A stretch of 64,000 bases of DNA, taken from Isosphaera pallida ATCC 43644. Lineage in GTDB: Bacteria > Planctomycetota > Planctomycetia > Isosphaerales > Isosphaeraceae. Each line of letters starts with the position of its first letter. Within the stretch, counting starts at the first letter, position 1. The notes beneath the pieces are model-generated. The model was not told the origin of the DNA. It saw only the letters and a program-made list of their open reading frames with translations, and made no database searches. The stretch covers positions 372,001 to 436,000 of the forward strand of contig NC_014962.1 of the NCBI RefSeq assembly GCF_000186345.1. The letters run 5' to 3'. Positions 27,403 to 35,760 of this stretch are shown here, piece by piece. The position numbers were made by a program, and so were the translations under genes.

Positions 27403-27437
27403 GGGATGAGACGCAACAAAACGGGATGAGACGCAAC
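27403..27437 (+). repeat. 15-bp direct repeat, two copies
   Basis: GGGATGAGACGCAAC occurs at 27403-27417 and again at 27423-27437, separated by five bases. It lies just after the amidohydrolase stop and 84 bases before the next gene. It may be a regulator site or a small duplication. Confidence 0.75.
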
Positions 27438-27520
27438 TGCGTTCCCCAAATGCAATCGCGTCGCCGGACCCGCCCGCCTCCTCACCCCTGCCACCGCTCC
27501 GCTTCGTAGGAGACCCGCCC

Positions 27521-30043
27521 ATGACGCTCCCCCCCTCCATCCGCGTCGTCCTCGCTTTGTTGCTTTGGATGACCGTGGCCCTTGCGGGTTCCGGGACGTT
27601 GGCCCCTGCCTCGGTGACGATCGCCGGACATCGCTGGGTAGACGATGCGGGACGACCCCGGGCCGTCGTCCTGAACCCGGACGAAATGCGGCGACTGGCC
27701 CGCCCGGCGTCGATTCGCGTCCTGGTCCCTCAAGGCCGAGTCTGGAACCGCATCCCGCCCCAGGACGATCGGCCAGGACGGATCATCCTGCGACCCTCAG
27801 GATCGTTCGACGCCCGGGCTCCCCTGGTTTGGATCACGGCGGGACGTTTGGAAGCCGGTTCGGACGCTGTCGAGATCGTTCTGGACGTGGACGGAACGCC
27901 CCAATCGTCCTGGGATGTTCCGCTTGACGTTCTCCTTGCGACGGAAGGCAACGGCTCCAACGCTTTAACCGACGAAGGGTTGAGGCGGTTCATTGAACGG
28001 ACGCGGGGACGCCGCGACGCCACGGCCACCGACGACGCCCGCCGCGCCCAAGTGCGGACCAATCAACAAGGGATCGATTTCGACCCGCCCGACCAGGCCC
28101 ATGCTTGGAAAACGCGCGCCGACGAAGTGCGGGAACGTCTGTGGGTGACGTTGGGACTTACCCCCGGCTTCGACAAGGGACCACTGCGACCCAAGGTCTT
28201 CGGACGTTTCGAACGCGATGGCTACACGATCGAAAAGGTGTGGATCGAAACGTTGCCTGGCCACTTCTTAGGCGGCAACCTGTATCGACCCCTCACGCCG
28301 TTGCCCGAGGGACGCAAGCGTCCCGGCCTGCTCTCACCCCACGGTCATTATGCCGAAGGGCGAATGCACCCCGACGCTCAAGCGCGTTGTGTCCAATGGG
28401 CCCGGATGGGCGCGACGGTGTTTCTCTATGACATGGTTGGCTATCACGACTCCAAACCATTCGGCCACAGCTTCGCCGACGAGCGTTTGATTCCCTACGG
28501 CCTGGGGCTGGCAGGTCTGCAAACCTGGAACTCGATCCGCGCCTTGGAGTTCCTGCAAAGCCTGCCCGACGTGGACCCAGCCCGGATCGGTTGCACCGGC
28601 GAGTCGGGCGGCGGAACCCAGACCTTTTTGCTCACCGCGGTTGAACCTCGGGTGGCTGCCGCCGCGCCGGTGGTCATGGTCTCCGAAGGCTTCCAGGGCG
28701 GTTGCGTCTGCGAGAACACTCCAGGACTAAGAATTGGCACCGACAACGTGGAAATCGCCGCCCTCGCTGCTCCCCGCCCGCTCAAGCTGGTGGCCGCCAC
28801 CGGCGATTGGACCAGCAATACCATGACCCGAGTGCTGCCGCCTCTTCAACGGGTTTACAGCCTTTGGGGCGTGCCTGACCATGTGTCGGCTTCGCTGTTC
28901 GACTTTGGCCACAACTACAACCGAACCAGTCGGGAAGCGGTCTATCCATTTCTCGGTGAATTCCTAGGATTACCGGGCTGGGATCGGTCCCGTCCCCAGG
29001 CCGAACCGCCGTTTACCCCCGAGGAGGCGGCCACCTTGCGAGTGACCCGCGACGCCGACGCTCACCAACCTGAGCATCCCGATGATCTTCCCAGCATCAG
29101 CGACAACGTGGCTCCCTCGGAACTCGCCACCACCATGATTGCTCAGGTCCAACGACGGTTGGAGGCGATCGGTCCCTTGTCCGATCCGGCGGTTTGGACC
29201 CAGGGAGGGCGGGCAACCTGGGGGGCGATTCATCGGGTCCGGGTGAATGCCGCGCCGCCCGAAGCCGCCCGGATCGCGGTCCAATCGCTGGGATCGACCC
29301 AAGGCGGGGAGGCAGTGGTCGTTGAACACCTGGACCTTCGCCTAAAGCCGTTCCGAGGCGATCAGGGCCGAGTGGTCCCGACCGTCCTCTGGAGTCGCGC
29401 TGACGCCGCCGCGCCTGGCTCGTCGCGCCGGGTCGCGGTGGTTGTCTCGTCCTACGGCAAAGCGGCCTTGGTTGAGCCAAACGGCCAAGCCTCAGCGCTC
29501 ACCGAGGCGCTTTTAGCAGCCGGGTTCGACGTGGCGGGATTCGATCCGTTGCTGATTGGTGAATCGTTCGATCCCGGAAAACCGACCGCCCGACGCCCCG
29601 ACACGGTTCACTTCGCCACCTACAACCCGAGTCTGGTGGGCGATCGCCTGGGCGACCTGGCACTGGTGGTGGGTTGGTTGCGGAGTCGGGACCAGACCCG
29701 TTCGATCAGCTTGGTTGGGTTGGGAGATGGCGGCGGAGCCTGGACGTTGCTGGCGTTGCCCAACCTCGGACCAATCGCCCGCGCCTGGGTCGATTTGGGC
29801 GAACAGGGCGACGACGCAATCGACCTGCCGGGCCTGCTCCAGTTCGGCGGCCTGGCCGGAGCCTCCGCGTTGTGCGCTGAGACCCCCCTGACAATCGCCC
29901 GACCCGCTGCTCAATTCCGCCGCGATTGGCCCCGCGCGGCTCGGTTGGCCCAGTTCGGCGCAGTGGGGGAACTCGAATTCGTCGAGGAAGCCCCACAAAT
30001 CGATGCGCTAGTGCAACGACTCGACGATGGATCGAGTCTTTGA
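27521..30043 (+). CDS. Secreted double alpha/beta hydrolase (acetylxylan-esterase-like)
   Basis: The 840-residue protein has a signal peptide (about 1-23). An alpha/beta hydrolase domain similar to acetyl xylan esterase or DAP-type enzymes follows (SPHGHYAEG, an oxyanion-side loop, nucleophile elbow GESGGGTQ with S362, and a GHNYNR His near 467). A second, shorter hydrolase-like half starts at about 620. There the elbow reads GLGDGGGA, so Asp 736 replaces the Ser and this half is probably not a serine esterase. Such proteins deacetylate plant or algal polysaccharides outside the cell. ATG 27521 is preceded by GTAGGAGA, a good start. It lies 127 bases after the D-aminoacylase gene. Confidence 0.8.
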   Translation: MTLPPSIRVVLALLLWMTVALAGSGTLAPASVTIAGHRWVDDAGRPRAVVLNPDEMRRLARPASIRVLVPQGRVWNRIPPQDDRPGRIILRPSGSFDARAPLVWITAGRLEAGSDAVEIVLDVDGTPQSSWDVPLDVLLATEGNGSNALTDEGLRRFIERTRGRRDATATDDARRAQVRTNQQGIDFDPPDQAHAWKTRADEVRERLWVTLGLTPGFDKGPLRPKVFGRFERDGYTIEKVWIETLPGHFLGGNLYRPLTPLPEGRKRPGLLSPHGHYAEGRMHPDAQARCVQWARMGATVFLYDMVGYHDSKPFGHSFADERLIPYGLGLAGLQTWNSIRALEFLQSLPDVDPARIGCTGESGGGTQTFLLTAVEPRVAAAAPVVMVSEGFQGGCVCENTPGLRIGTDNVEIAALAAPRPLKLVAATGDWTSNTMTRVLPPLQRVYSLWGVPDHVSASLFDFGHNYNRTSREAVYPFLGEFLGLPGWDRSRPQAEPPFTPEEAATLRVTRDADAHQPEHPDDLPSISDNVAPSELATTMIAQVQRRLEAIGPLSDPAVWTQGGRATWGAIHRVRVNAAPPEAARIAVQSLGSTQGGEAVVVEHLDLRLKPFRGDQGRVVPTVLWSRADAAAPGSSRRVAVVVSSYGKAALVEPNGQASALTEALLAAGFDVAGFDPLLIGESFDPGKPTARRPDTVHFATYNPSLVGDRLGDLALVVGWLRSRDQTRSISLVGLGDGGGAWTLLALPNLGPIARAWVDLGEQGDDAIDLPGLLQFGGLAGASALCAETPLTIARPAAQFRRDWPRAARLAQFGAVGELEFVEEAPQIDALVQRLDDGSSL

Positions 30044-30131
30044 TATAAAGAACCTCTCTCCACCAAATCCGTGGCAACCTGCCCCGATGCGGGATACGCC
30101 GATCGTCCCGCGTCATTTGGGTAAGAATCGC

Positions 30132-30560
30132 ATGAATGAACATCAATTTCGAGCCTTGCTGGATTGGTTCGCGCGGGTTTCGGCCCTGGGCGATGCCCTG
30201 GGAAGCGAGTCAACCGATTCGGGGGTGGTGTTGATCACCGCCGCCGAATCGGTTGGCGAGGCGGTTCGGACGCTGCTTCCCCGCGACTGGTCCACGCATC
30301 CCTTGGCCTGGCGACGGTTCGAGGCGGAGTTTTTGGGCCCCTTGCTGGCCGGACCCCAAACGCCTCCCCACTTGGCCCAAGCCGCGCGAACCTTCCTGAC
30401 CTCCTGCGATCCTCTTGAACCCGAGGGGTTGCTGGTTGGTCCCCCGGAATTCGATCCCGGAGCGCCAGATCGGGGCGGTTTTCATGTGGGGCTCTTCCTC
30501 CACGCTCGCCCCCAAACCGGCTGGAATCTCTTAATTTTGTTCCCCAGAGTCGAGACGTGA
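30132..30560 (+). CDS. Hypothetical cytoplasmic protein
   Basis: This is a 142-residue acidic protein without signal peptide or membrane segment. It is helical at the N-terminus (MNEHQFRALLDWFARVSALGD) and ends in a beta-rich GGFHVGLFLHARP stretch. I do not recognise a family. It lies 88 bases after the esterase gene and may be cotranscribed. ATG 30132 is chosen; in-frame starts at 30087 and 30027 would extend it, the last overlapping the esterase gene. The codon use matches its neighbours. Confidence 0.6.
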   Translation: MNEHQFRALLDWFARVSALGDALGSESTDSGVVLITAAESVGEAVRTLLPRDWSTHPLAWRRFEAEFLGPLLAGPQTPPHLAQAARTFLTSCDPLEPEGLLVGPPEFDPGAPDRGGFHVGLFLHARPQTGWNLLILFPRVET

Positions 30561-30665
30561 ATCGACACTATTTCAAGTTCAGAAGATATCAAATCATTGA
30601 GTATGCTGTGCGACGTTGGCGTGGGAGGCTGTGTCGCGGGAGTCTTCCAAGTCGTTCAAGGTTGC

Positions 30666-31319
30666 TCATCCCCAACGGATTCCGTGCTGTTGGCAATAGG
30701 TTTTCCAGTTCTGACGCAGCCACCAGAACGAGTCGAAGTCGGGTTGAAGCAGATAGGGGTTGGACTGGCGTTGTTCGCCGAGGGTGGAGGTGGGCGTGGC
30801 TCCGTAGTCGTGGCCGGGGTGGAGTTCCAGATGGTCGGGTAGCGTGAGGAGACGGCGATGGAGGCTGTCGTAGTGGACGCGGGCCTGCGCCTCGTTGTGG
30901 GTGCGGCCCACGCCACCGATGAAGAGTTCGTCGCCGACGATGAGTTTACGGTTCTCGATCTCGATCAAGATCGAATCAGCGCAATGGCCGGGATGGTGCC
31001 AAGCGTGGCAGGGAATCGAGCCGACCTGGAAGGTTTCGCCGTCGGCCAGTGGGCGATCGACGCCGGGGAAGTCGGGGTGGGCGGCCAACGGCGCGCCGGT
31101 GGCGCGCTTGAGGTCGTCCAGGCCGGCGATGTGGTCGCGGTGGGAGTGGGTGGCCAGAATCAACACGATCCGGCCGCCTAGAGCCTGGACGGCGTGGAGG
31201 TGCTTGTCCGGTTCGAAGCCGGGATCAACCGCGGCGTATTCGCCGGTGGTCTCATCGCCGAAGAGATAGGCCAGATTTTTGTCTGGGCCCATTCGGAGGA
31301 TTTCAAAGCGTGCGGGCAT
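30666..31319 (-). CDS. MBL-fold metallohydrolase, glyoxalase II-like
   Basis: The 217-residue protein has the metallo-beta-lactamase fold with [10 protein letters not shown] (zinc His/Asp ligands), the HPGHCADS histidine, a [11 protein letters not shown] motif with the bridging Asp, and a C-terminal LHPGHDYG histidine. Glyoxalase II enzymes hydrolyse S-lactoyl glutathione; shorter bacterial relatives act on other thioesters or persulfides. The spacing fits a hydroxyacylglutathione-hydrolase-like enzyme, but the substrate is not proven. The start codon at 31319 lies inside the 3' end of the upstream degraded gene (17-base overlap). It converges with the hypothetical gene at 30132. Confidence 0.9.
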   Translation of the reverse strand: MPARFEILRMGPDKNLAYLFGDETTGEYAAVDPGFEPDKHLHAVQALGGRIVLILATHSHRDHIAGLDDLKRATGAPLAAHPDFPGVDRPLADGETFQVGSIPCHAWHHPGHCADSILIEIENRKLIVGDELFIGGVGRTHNEAQARVHYDSLHRRLLTLPDHLELHPGHDYGATPTSTLGEQRQSNPYLLQPDFDSFWWLRQNWKTYCQQHGIRWG

Positions 31320-32235
31320 GGCGGAACTCGGGGGGCAGGAATGCCTGGGCGATTTCGCCTTCGTTGACGGTGGGGCGTTCCGGTCGTCCCTTGTGAAGAT
31401 AAATCAACTTGGTGTGGTCAAGACCCATGAGCCGCAGGATGGTCGCGTGGAGGTCGTGGACGTGGAGCCGGTCCTCGACGGCGTGCAGGCCGATTTCGTC
31501 GGTCGAGCCGACCACCTGACCGCCCGGCACGCCGCCCCCGGCCATCCACATCGTGAAGCCGTAGGGGTTGTGGTCGCGGCCATCCCCCTTTTCGGACTGA
31601 GGCGTGCGGCCAAATTCGCCGCCCCAGACCACCAGCGTGCTTTCCAGAAGTCCGCGTCGTTTGAGGTCTTCAAGCAGACCGGCCACCGGTTTGTCCATTT
31701 CGCGGCAGCGTTCGGCGTGGTTCTTTTCAATCTGGGCGTGCGAATCCCAACGGCTACCTGCGCCATGATACAGTTGGATGAAACGGACGCCGCGCTCGAC
31801 CAGACGGCGGGCCAGCAGGCAAGTGCGGCCGAAGGGTGTGGTCACCGGGTCGTCCATGCCGTAGAGCGCTTTGGTCTCTTCGGTCTCGTTGCTGAGATCG
31901 ACCGCCTCGGGCGCTTCGGCTTGCATTCGGAAGGCCAGTTCGTAGCTGCGGATGCGGGCTTCGAGTTCAGTTTGGTCAGGGTGAAGGGCGGCATAGTTGC
32001 GGTAGCGCCAGACGTGGGGGCGGTCGGCGTCCTGGCGATAGCCGTCCGATTCGGAATAGCGGACCAGATCAAGCCAGTGACGGGCCTGACGTTCGGCGTA
32101 GCGGGGGGAGGCCAACAGACGATCGACCAGCGCGGCGTAGGCGTCGGCCTCGGGCGTGGGGTCGTTCATGAAGGCGTCAATCTCTTCGGGGGAAGGAGGG
32201 AGTCCCCAGAGGTGGAAGGTCAGTTGGCGGCGAAG
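31303..32235 (-). pseudogene. Deletion-fusion remnant: PSD1/DUF1549 start joined to DUF1501 end
   Basis: Read on the minus strand, about 32235-31995 encodes a typical internal segment of a planctomycete PSD1/DUF1549 protein ([41 protein letters not shown]). From about 31992 the same frame continues as the C-terminal half of a DUF1501 protein ([63 protein letters not shown]). These domains normally belong to two adjacent full-length genes, so one in-frame deletion appears to have joined them. The signal, cytochrome and most catalytic parts are gone. The first ATG (32169) would give a 288-residue chimera. It is probably nonfunctional, though the frame is still open. Confidence 0.8.
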
Positions 32236-32249
32236 CGGGTGACAAGGGA

Positions 32250-32516
32250 TCAGGAGGGTTCGACGCCGACCGTCTCAACGGCGGGAACGCCGTCGTCGCC
32301 GATAGCTTCGACAGGGCAGCCTTCAAGGGCTTCGCGGCAGCGCGCTTCCTCCTCGGGGGTCATCGGCTGACGTTGAACAAAACTATAACGTCCGGGGCGG
32401 TGGCGCGCAAAGTGACGAGGTGCGGTTTCTCGACAGAAATCGCAGTCGATGCAGGTGAGGTCCACATAAAAGCGGCCCGGACGGTTCTCGGGCACTTTCT
32501 GGTCGAGGTCGGCCAT
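32250..32516 (-). CDS. Small [4Fe-4S] ferredoxin
   Basis: The 88-residue protein is a single-cluster ferredoxin. Cys ligands appear as C22-x2-C25-x2-C28 near the start and C67-Pro near the end (GCPVEAIG), with an extra C60. It would carry electrons in the cytoplasm. It is followed at 14 bases by the fused remnant and preceded by ilvC at 168 bases on the same strand. The partner enzyme is not identified; a reductive step elsewhere in the cell is more likely than a link with IlvC. The start at 32516 gives a normal family length. Confidence 0.88.
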   Translation of the reverse strand: MADLDQKVPENRPGRFYVDLTCIDCDFCRETAPRHFARHRPGRYSFVQRQPMTPEEEARCREALEGCPVEAIGDDGVPAVETVGVEPS

Positions 32517-32582
32517 GACGCGGCGATCCGATTCGGGGCGGGAACCGAGGCGGGGGGACGCGAGAGAGGAGGATTTGGATGA

Positions 32583-32635
32583 GGAGGCGAGCGCGGCGTA
32601 ACTAACAGTTCAGATAACCAGGCGCGCTCGCCTCC
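32583..32635 (-). terminator. 13-bp perfect inverted repeat after ilvC
   Basis: The arms GGAGGCGAGCGCG (32583-32595) and its exact complement (32623-32635) enclose a 27-base loop between ilvC and the ferredoxin gene. The long stem could end or protect the ilvC transcript. There is no U run, so an intrinsic terminator is uncertain. Confidence 0.55.
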
Positions 32636-32684
32636 GCCGGATCAGTTTAGACCAATAGACAACGCGGTCGCGCGGCGCGTCGGC

Positions 32685-33689
32685 TTAGACAGTCTTGGCG
32701 TCGATCCAGGTCATGAGCGACCTCAGACGTTTGCCGACCTCCTCGATGGGATGCTGGCGTTCCCGACGCTTGATCGCGTTGAAGGTGGGGCGGTTAGCCT
32801 TGTTCTCCAGAATCCACTCCTTGGCGAACTGGCCAGACTGAATCTCATGCAGGATTTTGCGCATCTCGACGCGGGTTTGCTCGGTGATAATTCGGGGACC
32901 GCGGGTGTAGTCGCCGTATTCGGCGGTGTTGGAGATGCTGTAGCGCATGTAGTTGAGACCACCCTGGTAGAGCAGATCGACGATGAGTTTGAGTTCGTGC
33001 ATGCACTCGAAGTAGGCGCTTTCGGGCTGATAGCCGGCTTCGACCAGGGTTTCGAAGCCCATTTTGACCAGGGCGCTGACGCCTCCGCATAGGACGACCT
33101 GTTCACCGAAGAGGTCGGTTTCGGTTTCCTCAGCGAAGGTTGTTTGGAGGACGCCGCCGCGGGTACCGCCGATTCCTTTGGCGTAGGCCAGCGCCTGGGC
33201 TTTGCCGGCGGGGGTGGTGGTTTCGGTGGTGGCGATTAGGCAGGGGACGCCGCCGCCCTTGACGAACTCAGAGCGGACCAGGTGGCCGGGACCTTTGGGG
33301 GCCACCAGGGCGCAATCGACCCCAGGGGGAGGGACGACCTGACCGAAGTGGATGTTGAATCCGTGCGAACAGAGCAACAGGTTGCCCGGTTTGAGATGAG
33401 GTTTGACGTCGCGCTCGTAGATGTCGCCCTGCACTTCGTCGGGCAGCAGAAGGTTGATGAGGTCGCCCGCTTGGGCCGCCTCAGCCGCGGAGACCGGTTG
33501 GAAGCCGTCCTTGACGGCCGCCTCGTAGTTGGCCGAGCCGGGGCGTTGGCCCACCACCACCTTCAAGCCGCTGTCCCGAAGGTTAAGCGCCTGGGCGTGG
33601 CCCTGACTGCCGTAGCCGATGATGGCAATCGTCTTGTCCTTAAGCAAACCGAGGTCGGCATCCTGATCGTAATACATCACCGCGGGCAT
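32685..33689 (-). CDS. ilvC: Ketol-acid reductoisomerase IlvC
   Basis: The 334-residue class I enzyme starts [13 protein letters not shown] and carries the Rossmann motif [10 protein letters not shown] (G25-G30), the cofactor-specificity loop near R49 and S52, and LLPDEVQ. It also has PKGPGH, the magnesium motif [10 protein letters not shown], and [17 protein letters not shown], where the acidic ligands lie. It isomerises and reduces acetolactate or acetohydroxybutyrate using NADPH in valine, leucine and isoleucine synthesis. The length is typical of class I enzymes. The frame is open to 34103, but ATG 33689 is the family start, with a GAGAG box upstream. It follows ilvN on the same strand, with a 289-base gap. 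Confidence 0.96.
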   Translation of the reverse strand: MPAVMYYDQDADLGLLKDKTIAIIGYGSQGHAQALNLRDSGLKVVVGQRPGSANYEAAVKDGFQPVSAAEAAQAGDLINLLLPDEVQGDIYERDVKPHLKPGNLLLCSHGFNIHFGQVVPPPGVDCALVAPKGPGHLVRSEFVKGGGVPCLIATTETTTPAGKAQALAYAKGIGGTRGGVLQTTFAEETETDLFGEQVVLCGGVSALVKMGFETLVEAGYQPESAYFECMHELKLIVDLLYQGGLNYMRYSISNTAEYGDYTRGPRIITEQTRVEMRKILHEIQSGQFAKEWILENKANRPTFNAIKRRERQHPIEEVGKRLRSLMTWIDAKTV

Positions 33690-33978
33690 CGCATCTCTCG
33701 CTTTTCTTCTCAACTCATCGCGCGACAATCTCGACGGACCGCGTCCGTCGCCGGCCGATTCCCAGGCGTTTTGAACGAGACGGGACGCCGGAGAATCGTT
33801 CCTGTTGCGTAAAACCAAACCATTAGCATACCGCATGTTCGTCGTGGCCGCTGGGGAGCCGCCACGACGCGACGAATGGACCGGACCAATCCAGGTGTGA
33901 ATGTGAGGCGAGCCAGAGTCGAACTCGTCGGGCAAACCGGCACAGGACGATTCAATCGGTTCCGTACCGCGGTCACCG

Positions 33979-34554
33979 TCACAAGCTGGAGTGACCGACC
34001 ACCACACCGCCGGGTTCAGGGGGGAGGGTGGCGCGATCGACCGGACGCACCGAGTCGCGCACCAGGGCAATGCGTCCGGTGCGGGCGAGTTCGGCAATGC
34101 CATAGGGCCGCATCAGTTCGATGAACGCCTCGACCTTTTTGGCGGTTCCTGAGACCTCCAGCATCATGAGGCTAGGTCCGACATCGACGACCCGAGCGCG
34201 GAAGTCGTCGGCCAGGCCGCGGATTTCTGAACGCTGCTCCGGGGTCGCCCGGACTTTGATGAGCATCAGGTCGCGCTCGACGAACTCTTCCTTGGAGATG
34301 TCCAGCACCTTGACGACGGTGACGATCTTTTCGAGCTGCTTGCGGACTTGTTCCAGGTGGCGGTCGTCGCCGACCACCACGAAGGTCATCCGCGAGAGTT
34401 CCGGCGTCTCGGTCTCGCCCACCGCCAAGCTGTCGATGTTGAAGCCCCGCGAGGCCAACATCCCCGCCACGTGCGACAGTACCCCCGGTTGGTTCATCAC
34501 CAGCGCCGAGAGCACGTGACGACGCCAACCCGTGTCCTGCAACCCGTCACTCAT
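33979..34554 (-). CDS. ilvN: Acetolactate synthase small (regulatory) subunit IlvN
   Basis: The 191-residue protein has an N-terminal ACT domain (about 13-86, [34 protein letters not shown], then MTFVV) and the ALS_ss_C domain after it ([34 protein letters not shown]). It binds valine and controls the large acetolactate synthase subunit, the first step of branched-chain amino acid synthesis. The large-subunit gene is not in this stretch, although it usually lies directly upstream. ATG 34554 is preferred over the one three codons earlier. The protein is slightly longer at the C-terminus than the E. coli type. Confidence 0.94.
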   Translation of the reverse strand: MSDGLQDTGWRRHVLSALVMNQPGVLSHVAGMLASRGFNIDSLAVGETETPELSRMTFVVVGDDRHLEQVRKQLEKIVTVVKVLDISKEEFVERDLMLIKVRATPEQRSEIRGLADDFRARVVDVGPSLMMLEVSGTAKKVEAFIELMRPYGIAELARTGRIALVRDSVRPVDRATLPPEPGGVVVGHSSL

Positions 34555-34980
34555 CCAATCCATCCTTCACGCGGAAACACCAAATCGCGCCGGGATGGAC
34601 CCCTGTGGTCCCTCCCCAACCCAAGGGCCGCTTGGTCGCTTGGAAAGGGAGACCAGCCCCACCGCGCCGTTGGGACAGATAGTCCGACAAACCCCTTCCC
34701 CAAGGCCCTGATTATAGACCCTCCACCGGGTTCTCCGCCACGAGCGTCCTTCCGATTCTCAACCTCCGCCCCAACCCCCGACACAAGCAGTCGGTCTGGC
34801 AACGCGGCGCGCGGGCGGATAAACTTCATCCGTCGGCGCGACGATCACGGCTGAAACCAACGGACGGAACCATGACGACACCAAATCCGCTCCGAACCTC
34901 TTTCAAAGTGATGTCGATCCGACTATTTTTATAGAACCATGATGTTTGTCAACTTGAACCAAGATGTAGGGTGGACAACA
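34555..34980. other. Intergenic region between ilvN and the TIGR03067 gene
   Basis: This is a divergent spacer of 426 bases. No riboswitch, leader peptide or attenuator was recognised upstream of ilvN. Nothing else is supported. Confidence 0.4.
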
Positions 34981-35466
34981 ATGGCCAGCCGAGGCGTGCT
35001 TTCATGGGGGATGGTCGGTTTGCTCTCAATCCACGTGGGGTGGGCTTCGCCGGTTCGGATCGACGATCATGGCCGAGATCACGAGACTGAACTGGCTCGC
35101 ATGGTGGGCGTGTGGACGGTGACCTCCTGGGAAGCCGAAGGCAACAAGCTGCCGGCCGCCTCGATCGAGGACGCCCGAATGACTATCCGTAAGGATGGCT
35201 CGTTCTCCGTGCGCTTGGGAGGCGCGAACCTGCGGGGGACCATCCGGTTCGATCCTTCCTCCAAACCGGCTAAGTTCGATGCGACAACGATTGACGAATC
35301 CGGTGAAGAGTCCTCGTTCGAAGGGATTTACAAAATTGAACTCAAAGAGGGATTCATCGTCTGGACCGTTTGCGTTGGAGCGCCGGGAGGTGGACGCCCC
35401 GTCGAGTTCGTCTCCGAGGCTGACGCGGGCACATCGTTGATGATCTTTCGCAAACCGTTGGAGTAA
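34981..35466 (+). CDS. TIGR03067-type secreted planctomycete protein
   Basis: The 161-residue protein has a short signal peptide (about 1-22, SWGMVGLLSIHVGWA) and one TIGR03067-like domain. The domain shows LARMVGVWTVTSWEAEGNKLP, a TIRKDGSFSV strand, FDPSSKPAKFDATTIDESG, EGIYKIELKEGFIVWTVCVG and a final LMIFRKP strand. This lipocalin-like domain is abundant in planctomycetes, and its function is unknown. ATG 34981 with GGGTGG upstream is preferred; the frame opens at 34939. The protein is probably periplasmic or exported. No partner gene is coupled to it. Confidence 0.8.
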   Translation: MASRGVLSWGMVGLLSIHVGWASPVRIDDHGRDHETELARMVGVWTVTSWEAEGNKLPAASIEDARMTIRKDGSFSVRLGGANLRGTIRFDPSSKPAKFDATTIDESGEESSFEGIYKIELKEGFIVWTVCVGAPGGGRPVEFVSEADAGTSLMIFRKPLE

Positions 35467-35760
35467 TTCTGCCACGGATGGACGGTTGGCCTTGGAACTG
35501 ATTGCTCCTTTGAAACCCTCACCTCTCCACGCTTATGGCTTCGTCAATCCCCGAGATCGCGGCGTTGGGTTTGGGAATGGGTTACACGCCAGGCTTTAGG
35601 GACGACCATCGCCCTCCTGCCTTGCGCCGAGTTGAGCGAGAAGGCGGGAGGGGCGATCCGGGGCAAGGTGGGTTGGGGATGGTCTAACGAGGTTTGCGTC
35701 GATCCGATCCGAGCGTGGCGACGCGGTGGGAGCGAACACGATCTTGGGCTGGGGCGTTGT

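Noticed and set aside
31279-32370. 363-residue plus-strand frame across the fused remnant
   Set aside because: The minus strand carries the recognisable DUF1549 and DUF1501 sequence. This frame is its antisense shadow.
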